A DNA stretch of 64,000 nt from Amycolatopsis sp. QT-25 (GTDB lineage: Bacteria > Actinomycetota > Actinomycetes > Mycobacteriales > Pseudonocardiaceae). This document shows positions 51,917 through 60,695 of this stretch, in pieces; the stretch's first letter is position 1, and each line of letters starts with the position of its first letter. Location: the NCBI RefSeq assembly GCF_029369745.1, contig NZ_CP120210.1, positions 2,976,001-3,040,000 of the forward strand, given 5' to 3'. Both the position numbers and the translations under genes were made by a program. Below the pieces are notes generated by a model. The model did no database searches, had not been told where the DNA came from, and saw only the letters and a program-made list of their open reading frames with translations.

Positions 51917-52999
51917 TCAGGCCCTTCCGCCCACGACCCGGTCCCGGACCAGGCGCATCGTCGCCGAGTCCACAGTGGACGGCTCCGCCGCCAGCCAGCC
52001 GCCGATCTCGTGCAGGAACTGTTCGGGTGTCATCGGCGGCGCGGGAGAGGGGTCCTCGTACTCCGTGGTGATCTCACCGGTCCGGCTCGGATACACGATC
52101 ATCGCGCCGCGCAGCGCGACCCCCGGCAGGATCCGCCGGTACTCGGCGAGGCTCTCCGTCAGCCTGCTCCCGCCGCCGAGGAAGGCGCGGCCGTTGCGCA
52201 GCAGGCGATCGTCGTCGTCGGTTTCGTAGTGCCCCGGCAGCCACAGTTTCGATTCGACGAGTACGAGCCGCTTTCCGCACAGCACCGCGTGGTCGACGTC
52301 GGCGAAGACCGAATCCGGCCACGAGAGGCCGTGGAAGATCCGCGCGCCGGGCAGCCGGGTCAGGTAGCGCTCCAGCAGGTCGGCGGTGAGGCGCTCGGCG
52401 AGTTCGTCGGCCTCGGTGCCGGGGGTGCCGAACACCCGTTTCCCGCCGAATTCCGCGGCGAAGCGGTTCTTGGCGCGGGAAGCGGCGAGGTAGCCGCGCG
52501 CGAGGCGCTGCACCAGCAGCGCGGTTCCGGCGGTCAGGATCAGCCAGACGATCAGGGTGGGGGCCGTGAATCCGACGCCGGTCAGCACCGGCAGCAGCAC
52601 CAGCACCATCCCGCCGACCGCCGCGACGACCGGGGTGTGCCCGGGCCCGCGTCGCCGTCCGTGGCGCACGCGGCCGTCCTGTCCGGCGAATGCCCACCAT
52701 TCGAGGTCTTCCGGATCGATCACGACCGGCTCGGGCTCGTAGCCCGGTTCTTCGCCGAAGCGACGCCGCGGCCGCGGCCGGATCGGGACGCGCACGGAGC
52801 GCCCGCCCGCGTCGTAGCCCGCGCGCCGCATCGGATCGCTGAGCGTATCGTAGGCCTCGCGGACCAGCTGGAACGTGAGCGCGGAACCCCCGGTGTCCGG
52901 GTGATGTGACTTCGCCAGCCGCCGGTACGCGGTCTTGATCTCGTTGACCGAGGCGGCCTTGCCCACGCCGAGCACCTCGTAGTAGTCGACATCGGGCAC
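51917..52999 (-). CDS. J-domain/NERD-domain membrane fusion protein
   Basis: 360 aa. N-terminal J domain (5-65) with HPD at 33-35, an Arg/Pro-rich linker, two transmembrane helices (about 121-140 and 145-165), then a NERD-like nuclease-related domain (about 190-300) recognised by [20 protein letters not shown], where the conserved Asp and E-x-K of the nuclease core appear. GTG 52999 follows GGAGG by 10 nt. A DnaK co-chaperone module joined to a putative membrane nuclease is unusual; a role in DNA or protein quality control is only a guess. Confidence 0.82.
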   Translation of the reverse strand: MPDVDYYEVLGVGKAASVNEIKTAYRRLAKSHHPDTGGSALTFQLVREAYDTLSDPMRRAGYDAGGRSVRVPIRPRPRRRFGEEPGYEPEPVVIDPEDLEWWAFAGQDGRVRHGRRRGPGHTPVVAAVGGMVLVLLPVLTGVGFTAPTLIVWLILTAGTALLVQRLARGYLAASRAKNRFAAEFGGKRVFGTPGTEADELAERLTADLLERYLTRLPGARIFHGLSWPDSVFADVDHAVLCGKRLVLVESKLWLPGHYETDDDDRLLRNGRAFLGGGSRLTESLAEYRRILPGVALRGAMIVYPSRTGEITTEYEDPSPAPPMTPEQFLHEIGGWLAAEPSTVDSATMRLVRDRVVGGRA

Positions 53000-53182
53000 G
53001 GGCGGTTCACCTCCAAAGGGCCGGGCCGCAACACTATTCGGCCGCCGCCGGTCACCCGCAACCACCTCCGCGGCGCGTCGGGGTGACCTCGCGGCATACT
53101 GTTTCGCTTGTGGCGGAACGAGGTCCGTCTCCGGTGCGTCCCGGATATCGTGGAGATCGACAACACGCGAGGAAGGACAGCG

Positions 53183-54016
53183 GTGGGAGAACCGGTCACG
53201 GGCACGGCCGCGGGGGTACCGTTCACGGTCTTGCCGCCATCAGTCGAGGTCAGCGGTCCCGCGCCGGTGGTCGTCGCTTGGCACATGATCGACTCGCCTC
53301 GCTCCGACGCCGCGTTCGCGGCCGCGTTGCCGCTGGCGGGGGTGCCGGCGTGGCGGGTGTACCTGGGAATGCCGTTGTGCGGCGCGAGAATGGTCGACGG
53401 CTCGATGGACGCCTTGCTCGAACGGGCCCGGCGTGACGCGATGCTCGCCTACGTCGATCCGGTCGTCGCGCAGGCGGCGCTGGAGTTCCCCGCCGCGCTG
53501 GCGGAACTGCGCGAACGCTTCGGTTTCGACTCGTCGCGGATGGCCGTCGTCGGTGGCTCGCTGGGCGGTGCGGTGGCGTTGACGATCCTGGCCACGCGGG
53601 AGATCCCGGTCCGCGCGGCGGTCCTGATCAACCCCGCCGTACGGGCGCGTTCGGTGATCGGCCTGGTCGAAGACCTGCTGGGGCAGGCGTACCCGTGGAG
53701 CGACAAGGCAGCACGAGCAGCGGATCAGCTCGACTTCGTCGCACGATCGGGTGAAATATCGGCGCGGGACGAGCAAGTTCCGTTGCTGGTCGTGAGCGGC
53801 GAGGACGATCATTCCTCCCTGCGCACCGACGCCGACGACCTGGTCGCCGCGCTGCGCCGGCGGTACGCCCGGCCGGACGACGTCCGCCTGGCCCGGCTGC
53901 CCGGCCTCGCGCATCCGCTGGCCGAAGACCCGGGCATCGAACCCGCCCCGCAGCTGCCGATCGCGAAACTGGTCGACGACACGGCCGCCGAGTGGCTGGA
54001 GCGGCGGCTGGCTTGA
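53183..54016 (+). CDS. Alpha/beta-hydrolase
   Basis: 277 aa. Nucleophile elbow VVGGSLGG (GxSxG), a likely acid near VVSGEDDH and a His in LAHPLAED complete the triad; the early [16 protein letters not shown] gives the oxyanion region. Resembles dienelactone-hydrolase/carboxylesterase proteins without signal peptide. GTG 53183 with GGAAGGA 5 nt upstream. Confidence 0.85.
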   Translation: MGEPVTGTAAGVPFTVLPPSVEVSGPAPVVVAWHMIDSPRSDAAFAAALPLAGVPAWRVYLGMPLCGARMVDGSMDALLERARRDAMLAYVDPVVAQAALEFPAALAELRERFGFDSSRMAVVGGSLGGAVALTILATREIPVRAAVLINPAVRARSVIGLVEDLLGQAYPWSDKAARAADQLDFVARSGEISARDEQVPLLVVSGEDDHSSLRTDADDLVAALRRRYARPDDVRLARLPGLAHPLAEDPGIEPAPQLPIAKLVDDTAAEWLERRLA

Positions 54017-54022
54017 CACGCG

Positions 54023-54955
54023 TCAGCAGGCGGGCGGCGGCACCGATCGGGGCGGGCCGAATTCGAGGCGGAGCTTGTCGGTCTTCGGGATCACGAACGC
54101 GACGCCGGTCGAGGCTCGCCAGTTCGCCGGGAGGAAGACGTGCTGGCCACCGGACTGGAGCAGCAGCTTCAGTCCGGTGTACCGGTACTTGTACGCGGCT
54201 CCGGCGTCGGCGCATTTCACCTGCACGACACCGTTCGCGGTGAGATTGAGGCTTTCCGCGCTGTACAAGGTCGCGGCCGGTCTCGTCGGGATCACCCCGG
54301 CGGCCTCGTAGGCACGGCTGGTGCCGACGGCTCCCGAGTAGTCGCCGACGGACCAGAACAGGCCGATGCTCACCAGGACGTAGCCGGTCACCAATTCCGC
54401 GACGCTCGACCGGCCGCTCCCCGTGCTGCGCGAAGTCCAGTGCCGCCAGGCGAAGAGCACCATCAGGACACCGATCGCGAAGCCGAGCCCGGGAGCGCCG
54501 GGACGGTCGCGAAGGGGTTCCGGGTCGAGGGCGATCGCCGTCGACGAGACGAGGAGCGCGAGGCCGAGCACGCCGGCGACCGGGGTGCAGCTCCGCAGCA
54601 GGCGGTTCCAGGAATCCTCGCCGAGCCGGATCTTCAGGAACCGGGTCAGGATCAGGAAGAGCAGTACCGCGCCCGCCGCGCCGGTCAGGGGCAGGAGCAT
54701 GCCGTCGACGCCTCGCCCGAAGATCTCGTCCGGCGGCTGGCCGAGCAGCGTGTAGTGCACGCGGAAGTAGATGAAGTACGTCTGCGTGTAGACGAGCCCG
54801 AAGTAGTAGAGCAACGCGGTGAGCAGGGTCGTGTTGGCCAGTGCGGTGCCGATCAGCCTGAGCGCGCGCGACGGGCCGGCCGCCGGTTCGCCGGCGGTGG
54901 GCTCGGGTCTGCGGAGACCTCGGTGGCTTCGGCGAAGTGAACGCCGGACGCTCAT
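54023..54955 (-). CDS. Polytopic membrane protein of unknown function
   Basis: 310 aa, not recognised. Basic N-terminus, about five transmembrane helices (35-57, 83-104, 127-146, 157-175, 195-213), then an extracytoplasmic C-terminal domain of about 85 residues with two Cys (VKCAD and terminal PPPAC). Overlaps the lipoprotein gene by ATGA, so the two are translated together and probably interact outside the membrane. Confidence 0.75.
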   Translation of the reverse strand: MSVRRSLRRSHRGLRRPEPTAGEPAAGPSRALRLIGTALANTTLLTALLYYFGLVYTQTYFIYFRVHYTLLGQPPDEIFGRGVDGMLLPLTGAAGAVLLFLILTRFLKIRLGEDSWNRLLRSCTPVAGVLGLALLVSSTAIALDPEPLRDRPGAPGLGFAIGVLMVLFAWRHWTSRSTGSGRSSVAELVTGYVLVSIGLFWSVGDYSGAVGTSRAYEAAGVIPTRPAATLYSAESLNLTANGVVQVKCADAGAAYKYRYTGLKLLLQSGGQHVFLPANWRASTGVAFVIPKTDKLRLEFGPPRSVPPPAC

Positions 54956-55455
54956 CCGCCCGTGGTTTCGCTCGGTTCGATGCTTTCCGACTTCGGAGGC
55001 GCCGAGCTTTCCTCCGTCGTCTCGGGTGCGCACGCCCTGGCCCGGATCGTGATCGTCTTGCCGGGGTGGACCGGATTCGGGCCGATACCGCGGATGCAGT
55101 CACCCGCGCTCGCGTCGGCGATCACCACCGAGACCCCGCACCGCCGGGGACTCTTGCAAAGATCCGCGAGGTTCTGCTCGATCGCGTTCTTGGCGGTGGC
55201 GGGATCGGTGCCGAGCAGGTCGCTGTTGTACCTGATGGGGCTTCCGGGAACGACGGGCGGACGAGGTTCTTCGGTCCGGGGGCCCGGCGCGGTCGGGACG
55301 ACCTCGGAAGACGCCGTCGGGGCGGTCTCCGTCGTCACCGTGCTGTCGGTGGTCAGATCCGCCGGAGCGGTGTCGCGGGGAGCGGACGCTCCGCCACAGG
55401 CGACCGTGAACCCGAGAGCGACGATCGCGATCGCCGTGCTGATCAGCCGTTTCAT
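54952..55455 (-). CDS. Lipoprotein of unknown function
   Basis: 167 aa. Signal peptide with lipobox TVAC, lipidated at C20, a Thr/Pro-rich spacer (30-75), then a compact domain with three cysteines (LCKSPRRCGV, GDCIRG) and later RACAP, likely disulfide-bonded. ATG 55455 is chosen because the signal peptide begins there. First gene of a pair with the membrane protein. Confidence 0.8.
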   Translation of the reverse strand: MKRLISTAIAIVALGFTVACGGASAPRDTAPADLTTDSTVTTETAPTASSEVVPTAPGPRTEEPRPPVVPGSPIRYNSDLLGTDPATAKNAIEQNLADLCKSPRRCGVSVVIADASAGDCIRGIGPNPVHPGKTITIRARACAPETTEESSAPPKSESIEPSETTGG

Positions 55456-55632
55456 GGACCTCACCGTCCCTGGGAAGACGTCCTTTCGGATAAGGACGCA
55501 GAACGAAGGCCCCCTGATACGTCCCGGCTTGGGCCGTTCGGGCGTATTCGGCGGATTCCGCCCTTTCGGGCAGTCCGGGGTGGACCGGCACACGACAACT
55601 TCGCCGCCCGGCCTTCCGGCACGCCCCAATTT

Positions 55633-55657
55633 ATGTTAAGAAACTTTACTAACTAAT
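55633..55657 (+). promoter_or_regulatory. ROK-type operator before the permease gene
   Basis: GTTAAGAAACTTTACTAAC (55635-55653) is an imperfect palindrome around AAA-C-TTT, the form I know for actinobacterial ROK-family repressors (TTAGTAAAGTTTACTAA-like). It ends 18 bp before the TTG start, at or near the expected transcription start. Confidence 0.6.
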
Positions 55658-55670
55658 CGGGAGGCGCGTT

Positions 55671-57083
55671 TTGAGTTCATCCCCGCGGCCGGGGCTCGAG
55701 CGGAAGATCGGGCCGCTGCAGGCGACCGCCATCAACATGACCCAGATGTGCGGGATCGGCCCGTTCGTCACCATTCCCGCGATGGTGGTGACCCTCGGCG
55801 GCCCGCAGGCCATGTTCGGCTGGCTCATCGGCGCGGTCATCGCGCTGGCCGACGGCCTGATCTGGGCCGAACTCGGCGCCGCCCTCCCCGGCGCCGGCGG
55901 CACCTACGTGTACTTGCGCGAGGCGTTCGGCTCCCGGACCGGCAGGCTCATGCCGTTCCTGTTCGCGTGGAGCGCGGTACTGTTCATCCCGCTGATCATG
56001 TCCACCGGCATCATCGGGCTCGTCCAGTACCTCGGGTACCTGATCCCGGGGGTGGCCGACGACGGCGGGACCACCGGGCTCGGCAAGGTCATCGGCCTCG
56101 GCGTCATCGTGCTGATCGTACTGGCGCTGTTCCGCGAGATCGGCGAGATCGGGAAGCTGACCACCGTCCTGTTCGCGATCATGTTGTTCGCCGCGCTCTC
56201 GGTGATCGTCGCGGCCTTCACGCATTTCGACGGTGCGCAAGCGTTCGCGTTCACGCCGGGCGCGTTCTCGTTCGACGGCGGAGCGTTCTGGGCCGGGCTC
56301 GGCGCGGGCCTGATCATCGCCATCTACGACTACCTCGGTTACAACACCAGCGCCTACCTCGGCGGCGAGGTGCGTGACCCGGGCCGGACGCTGCCGCGAT
56401 CGATCATCCTCTCGATCCTCGGCATCATGAGCCTGTACTTCCTGCTGCAGCTCGGCGTGCTCGGCTCCGTCCCGCTGGAGGAAGTGAAGAACGCCACTTC
56501 GGTCGCCTCCACCGTGCTGGAACAGGCTTGGGGCACGGGCGCGGCGAAGGTCATCACGGTGTTCATCGTGATCGCCGCGATCGGCTCGGTCTTCGCCGGT
56601 CTGCTCGGCGGCTCACGGGTCCCGTTCGAGGCCGCGCGCGACAAGGTGTTCCTGCCGGTGTTCGCCAAACTGCACCCGAGACTGAACCTGCCGACGGCCG
56701 GTGTGCTCACGATGGGCGTCATCGCCGCGATCGGCTCGCTGTGCACGCTGACCGCGGTGATCAACGCGGCGGTGACGGTGCTGGTGCTCATCCAGTCGCT
56801 CGCGCAGGTCGCGGCGATCGTCGTGCTGCGGCGACGGAGGCCGGAACTGGAGCGGCCGTACCGGCAATGGCTCTACCCGATCCCGACGGTCATCGCGCTG
56901 CTCGGCTGGGTCTACATCTACTTCTCCGCCACCTGGCTTTCGATCGGGCTTTCGGTGGGCTGGATCGCGCTCGGCGTGGCGGCGTTCTTCGCCTACGCGA
57001 AGGCGGAGCACGTGTGGCCGTTCGGGCCCAAGGGAATCCAGGAATCGTTCGCGGGGGCGGCAGCAGAGGGGAACGTGCGGTGA
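55671..57083 (+). CDS. APC-family amino-acid/amine permease
   Basis: 470 aa with 12 transmembrane helices. The N-terminal GPLQATAINMTQMCGIGPFVTIP replaces the usual GIGSGIF substrate loop, and the C-terminus has the RRRRPELERPYR segment of APC exchangers. TTG 55671 is used (GGGAGG 6 nt upstream; no ATG nearby). It overlaps the ROK kinase gene by 4 nt, hinting that the imported compound, perhaps an amino sugar or amino-acid conjugate, is then phosphorylated. Confidence 0.92.
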   Translation: MSSSPRPGLERKIGPLQATAINMTQMCGIGPFVTIPAMVVTLGGPQAMFGWLIGAVIALADGLIWAELGAALPGAGGTYVYLREAFGSRTGRLMPFLFAWSAVLFIPLIMSTGIIGLVQYLGYLIPGVADDGGTTGLGKVIGLGVIVLIVLALFREIGEIGKLTTVLFAIMLFAALSVIVAAFTHFDGAQAFAFTPGAFSFDGGAFWAGLGAGLIIAIYDYLGYNTSAYLGGEVRDPGRTLPRSIILSILGIMSLYFLLQLGVLGSVPLEEVKNATSVASTVLEQAWGTGAAKVITVFIVIAAIGSVFAGLLGGSRVPFEAARDKVFLPVFAKLHPRLNLPTAGVLTMGVIAAIGSLCTLTAVINAAVTVLVLIQSLAQVAAIVVLRRRRPELERPYRQWLYPIPTVIALLGWVYIYFSATWLSIGLSVGWIALGVAAFFAYAKAEHVWPFGPKGIQESFAGAAAEGNVR

Positions 57084-57979
57084 CGGGGGACGAACTGATC
57101 CTGGGGATCGACTTCGGCGGGACGAAGGTCGCGATCGGGCTGGCCGACAGAGCCGGGAGCCTGCTGGTCACCCGGCGGCTCGACACCGACGCGCAGGCCG
57201 GCGCCGGGCAGGTGGTCAGCCGCGCGCTCGCCGCGGCACGGAAACTGCTCGCCGACGAAGGCGCCGCGGACGCCTTGGGCGCGATCGGCGTCGTCAGCCC
57301 CGGCATCGTGCTGGAGGACCGCATCCTGCTGGCCCCCAACGTGCCGGGCTGGGAGGAACTGCGGTTGCGCGAACTCGTCGCCGCGGAGTTCGGGGACGTG
57401 CCGATCGAGGTGGGGACCGACGCCAAGGCGGCGGCGCTCGCGGAATGGCGATGGGGGGCGCTGGCGGACACCGATCCGGCGGTCTTCCTCTCGCTGGGGA
57501 CCGGGATCGCCGCGGCGGTCCTGGTCGGCGGCCGGCTGCTGGCCGGCGCGAATGGCGCTGCGGGAGAGATCGGGTACAACCTCCTCTCTCCGCAGGACAC
57601 CGACGGGTTCGCGGGCGGAGCGGCGCCGCTGGAAGAAGCCGTCGGTGGGCGTGGGCTGGGCGGCCGGGCGAGTGTGCTGCTCGGCCGCCCGGTGACCGCG
57701 GGCGAACTGTTCGGCCTCGCCAGGGACGACGCGCAGGCCAAGGAACTGGTCGGCGCGGCGCTCGACGAACTGTCGATGCACGTCGCGAACCTCGCCATCG
57801 CACTCGACCCGCAGCGCATCGCCGTCGGCGGGGGACTGGTGCGCTCGGCCGACATCCTGCTGCCCGCACTGCGCGAGCGGCTCGCTCAAGCCGTGCCGTT
57901 CCCGCCGGAACTGGTGTCGGCGAAATTCGACCAGGACGCGTCCCTGCTGGGCGCGATCGCGATCGCGCTGGACGCCTGA
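57080..57979 (+). CDS. ROK-family sugar kinase lacking the zinc motif
   Basis: 299 aa. ATP motif LGIDFGGTKVAIGLAD (7-22) and the catalytic Asp in VGTDAKAAALAEW. The usual CxCGxxGCxE zinc motif is absent: after GEIGY comes GFAGGAAPLEEAVGG with no cysteine. So this is a non-zinc ROK kinase; hexose or aminosugar is likely, not proven. No HTH, so it is not the repressor of the ROK-type operator. GTG start overlaps the permease stop. Confidence 0.9.
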   Translation: MTGDELILGIDFGGTKVAIGLADRAGSLLVTRRLDTDAQAGAGQVVSRALAAARKLLADEGAADALGAIGVVSPGIVLEDRILLAPNVPGWEELRLRELVAAEFGDVPIEVGTDAKAAALAEWRWGALADTDPAVFLSLGTGIAAAVLVGGRLLAGANGAAGEIGYNLLSPQDTDGFAGGAAPLEEAVGGRGLGGRASVLLGRPVTAGELFGLARDDAQAKELVGAALDELSMHVANLAIALDPQRIAVGGGLVRSADILLPALRERLAQAVPFPPELVSAKFDQDASLLGAIAIALDA

Positions 57980-57984
57980 CCGCA

Positions 57985-58041
57985 ATTCGGCACCTGGTTG
58001 CGATAGTTGCGCCAGGTAAGCATCGCGTTCAGGTGCCGAAT
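57985..58041. terminator. 20-bp imperfect stem-loop after the ROK gene
   Basis: ATTCGGCACCTGGTTGCGAT (57985-58004) pairs with ATCGCGTTCAGGTGCCGAAT (58022-58041) with three mismatches. Starts 5 nt after the stop codon; probable terminator. Confidence 0.65.
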
Positions 58042-58071
58042 CACGATCACCGACCGAAGCCGCCGGGCGCC

Positions 58072-58090
58072 CGCTAGATCCGATCTAGCG
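58072..58090. promoter_or_regulatory. 19-bp palindrome upstream of the FMN-reductase operon
   Basis: CGCTAGATC-C-GATCTAGCG is perfect, 53 bp before the reductase start, with a rare CTAG in each arm. Likely operator of an unlinked repressor controlling the reductase and exporter genes. Confidence 0.55.
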
Positions 58091-58142
58091 AAAGTCCGGC
58101 GGCTTTCTCGCGCCCAAGGGGTGAGGCGAGAGGAGGTCGGTC

Positions 58143-58715
58143 ATGGACGAGAGTCCGCTGCGGGTCGCGGTGATCATCGGCAGCGTCCGCGAAGGGCGGG
58201 TGGGGGACGCCGTCGGCAAGTGGTTCACCGCTCAGGCGGAAAACCGGGACGACCTCGTCACCGAAGTGCTCGACCTGGTCGACTTCGACCTCCCCGCGGG
58301 GCTGCCCGAACCGCCTGCCGCCGACATGAAGCGCTTCGCGAGGCTGGTCGACGAGGCCGAGGCGTTCGTCGTCGTCACCCCTGAGTACAATCGCAGCTTC
58401 CCGGCGTCGCTCAAGCAGGCGATCGACTGCGCCTACGACGAGTGGCGCGCGAAACCGGTCGGTTTCGTCTCCTACGGCTACCGTTCCCAGGGTCTCCACG
58501 CCGTCGAGCAGCTGCGCACGATCTTCACCGAACTGCACACGGTCACCATGCGCGACACCGTGGCCTTCAACCTCCTCGACGGCACCTTCGCCCGCGACGG
58601 CACCCCTTTCGACACCGACGGGGAGGAACAGGCCGTGACCACCTTGCTCGACGAACTCGTCTGGTGGGGCCTGGCCCTGCGCGAAGCACGTGCCACCCGT
58701 CCCTACGTCTGTTGA
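58143..58715 (+). CDS. NAD(P)H-dependent FMN reductase
   Basis: 190-aa flavodoxin-like protein. FMN-phosphate loop [10 protein letters not shown] (13-22) and [17 protein letters not shown] (about 79-95) are the family hallmarks. It reduces flavin or quinones with NAD(P)H. First of three same-strand genes; the exporter ATPase follows 22 nt on, so a detoxification operon (reductase plus efflux) is likely. ATG 58143 with GAGAGGAGG about 5 nt upstream. Confidence 0.92.
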   Translation: MDESPLRVAVIIGSVREGRVGDAVGKWFTAQAENRDDLVTEVLDLVDFDLPAGLPEPPAADMKRFARLVDEAEAFVVVTPEYNRSFPASLKQAIDCAYDEWRAKPVGFVSYGYRSQGLHAVEQLRTIFTELHTVTMRDTVAFNLLDGTFARDGTPFDTDGEEQAVTTLLDELVWWGLALREARATRPYVC

Positions 58716-58737
58716 AAGCTGTTGAAGGGAAATGAAA

Positions 58738-59718
58738 ATGAGTGAACTGGCCATCGAGGCCTCGGGGCTGGTCAAGGTGTTCGGGGAGAACCGGGCGGTC
58801 GACGGGATCGACCTGAAGGTCCCCGCCGGCACCGTGTACGGCGTCCTGGGACCGAACGGCGCCGGCAAGACCACCGCGGTGAAGATGCTCGCGACCCTGC
58901 TCCGCCCCAGTGGGGGCGAAGCGCGCATCTTCGGCAAGGACGTCGTCCGCGAGGCCGACGCGGTGCGGTCCATGGTCAGCCTGACCGGGCAGTACGCCTC
59001 GGTCGACGAGGACCTGACCGGGACCGAGAACCTGGTGCTGATCGGCAGGCTGACCGGGCACCGCAAACCGGCCGCCCGCGCGCGGGCCGAGGAACTGCTG
59101 GCGGCGTTCGGCCTGACCGAGGCCGCGGGACGGCAGGTGAAGAACTACTCCGGCGGGATGCGGCGGCGGATCGACATCGCCGCGAGCATCCTCAACACCC
59201 CGGACGTGCTCTTCCTCGACGAACCGACCACCGGGCTCGATCCCCGCAGCCGCAACCAGGTCTGGGACATCGTGCGCGCGATCGTGCGGCACGGCACCAC
59301 AGTCCTGCTGACCACGCAGTACCTCGACGAGGCCGACCAGTTGGCCTCCCGGATCGCGGTCATCGACCGCGGCAAGGTGATCGCCGAAGGCACCAAGGGG
59401 CAGCTGAAGGCCTCGGTCGGCGCGGGCGCGGTCCACGTCCGGCTTCGGGAAGCCGATCAGCGTTCCGAGGCCGAAGCGCTGCTCGTCCGCACGTTGCAGG
59501 CGCAGGTGGTGCTCGAATCGGACCCGGTCGCGCTGACCGCGCGCCTGTCGGGCGAAAGCACCGAACAGGGCGCCGCCGAACACGCCTCGCACGCGCTGGG
59601 CGAACTCGCCCGCGCGGGGATCATCGTCGACACCTTCTCCCTCGGCCAGCCGAGCCTCGACGAGGTCTTCCTGGCCCTGACCGACCGCACCGCCACGCCT
59701 GAGGAGAGTGCAGCTTGA
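58738..59718 (+). CDS. ABC exporter ATPase, DrrA-like
   Basis: 326 aa. Walker [10 protein letters not shown] (38-46), signature YSGGM, Walker B VLFLDEP and H-loop [10 protein letters not shown], with the DrrA-type C-terminal domain that ends [11 protein letters not shown]. Drug or glycolipid export driven with the permease encoded next. ATG 58738 is preferred to 58732: AAGGGA lies 8 nt before the former but directly against the latter. Confidence 0.93.
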   Translation: MSELAIEASGLVKVFGENRAVDGIDLKVPAGTVYGVLGPNGAGKTTAVKMLATLLRPSGGEARIFGKDVVREADAVRSMVSLTGQYASVDEDLTGTENLVLIGRLTGHRKPAARARAEELLAAFGLTEAAGRQVKNYSGGMRRRIDIAASILNTPDVLFLDEPTTGLDPRSRNQVWDIVRAIVRHGTTVLLTTQYLDEADQLASRIAVIDRGKVIAEGTKGQLKASVGAGAVHVRLREADQRSEAEALLVRTLQAQVVLESDPVALTARLSGESTEQGAAEHASHALGELARAGIIVDTFSLGQPSLDEVFLALTDRTATPEESAA

Positions 59719-60566
59719 GCACCACGGCAGTCAAAGAAAACGAACCCGTTCTCGCGGCACCGAAGCCCGAAGAGCTAGCCGCCGTCCTGATCTCGAAGAA
59801 CCGCCCTCCGCGCCCGAGCGCGCTGTCGACCTCGGTCACCTTCGGGTGGCGCGCGATGCTGAAGATCAAGCACGTGCCCGAGCAACTGTTCGACGTCACG
59901 GCGTTCCCGATCATGATGACGCTGATGTTCACCTACCTGTTCGGCGGCGCGCTGTCCGGTTCCCCGAAGGAGTACCTGCAGTTCCTGCTGCCGGGCATCA
60001 TGGCGAGCAGCATCCTGATGATCACCATGTACACCGGCATCTCGGTGAACACCGACATCGAGAAGGGCGTGTTCGACCGATTCCGCACGCTGCCGATCTG
60101 GCGGCCGTCGGCGATGGTCGGCTATCTGCTCGGCGACATGCTGCGCTACCTCATCGCGTCGGTGGTGATCCTCGGCGTCGGGCTGATCATGGGCTTCCGC
60201 CCCGGCGGCGGAGTCGGTGGCGTGGCCGCCGCGATCCTCCTGCTGCTGGCGTTCTCGTTCGCGTTCTCGTGGATCTGGACGATGTTCGGCCTGCTGCTGC
60301 GCAGCGAGAAGTCGGTGATGGGCGTCAGCATGATGGTGCTGTTCCCCCTGACCTTCCTCAGCAACATCTACGTCGACCCGAAGACGATGCCGAGCTGGTT
60401 GCAGGCCTTCGTCGACGTCAACCCGGTGACCCACGTGGTCGCGGCGGTGCGCTCGATGATGGGCGGCGACTGGGACGGCGGCGAGATCACCTGGGTGCTG
60501 ATCGCCGGCGGAGTCATCCTCGCGATCTTCGGCACGCTGACGATGCGGCTCTACAACCGGAAATGA
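59715..60566 (+). CDS. ABC exporter permease, DrrB-like
   Basis: 283 aa with six transmembrane helices and the ABC-2 signature region ([37 protein letters not shown]). TTG start overlaps the ATPase stop by 4 nt. An N-terminal cytoplasmic extension of about 35 residues is longer than usual. Forms the exporter with the preceding ATPase. Confidence 0.92.
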   Translation: MSTTAVKENEPVLAAPKPEELAAVLISKNRPPRPSALSTSVTFGWRAMLKIKHVPEQLFDVTAFPIMMTLMFTYLFGGALSGSPKEYLQFLLPGIMASSILMITMYTGISVNTDIEKGVFDRFRTLPIWRPSAMVGYLLGDMLRYLIASVVILGVGLIMGFRPGGGVGGVAAAILLLLAFSFAFSWIWTMFGLLLRSEKSVMGVSMMVLFPLTFLSNIYVDPKTMPSWLQAFVDVNPVTHVVAAVRSMMGGDWDGGEITWVLIAGGVILAIFGTLTMRLYNRK

Positions 60567-60652
60567 CCACCCCGATCGGCGATCACGCGTGACCGGCGGG
60601 GACGGCACGCTCGCGAACGCGTTTCACCGTCGACCGGAAACGAGCTGGGGGT

Positions 60653-60695
60653 GACAAGGTCCCCTGGAGGCTCACAGCCGCCAGGGGACCTTGTC
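60653..60695. terminator. 15-bp perfect hairpin between convergent genes
   Basis: GACAAGGTCCCCTGG (60653-60667) and exact complement (60681-60695), loop 13 nt. It overlaps the last codons of the convergent regulator gene and should stop transcription from both sides. Confidence 0.8.
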
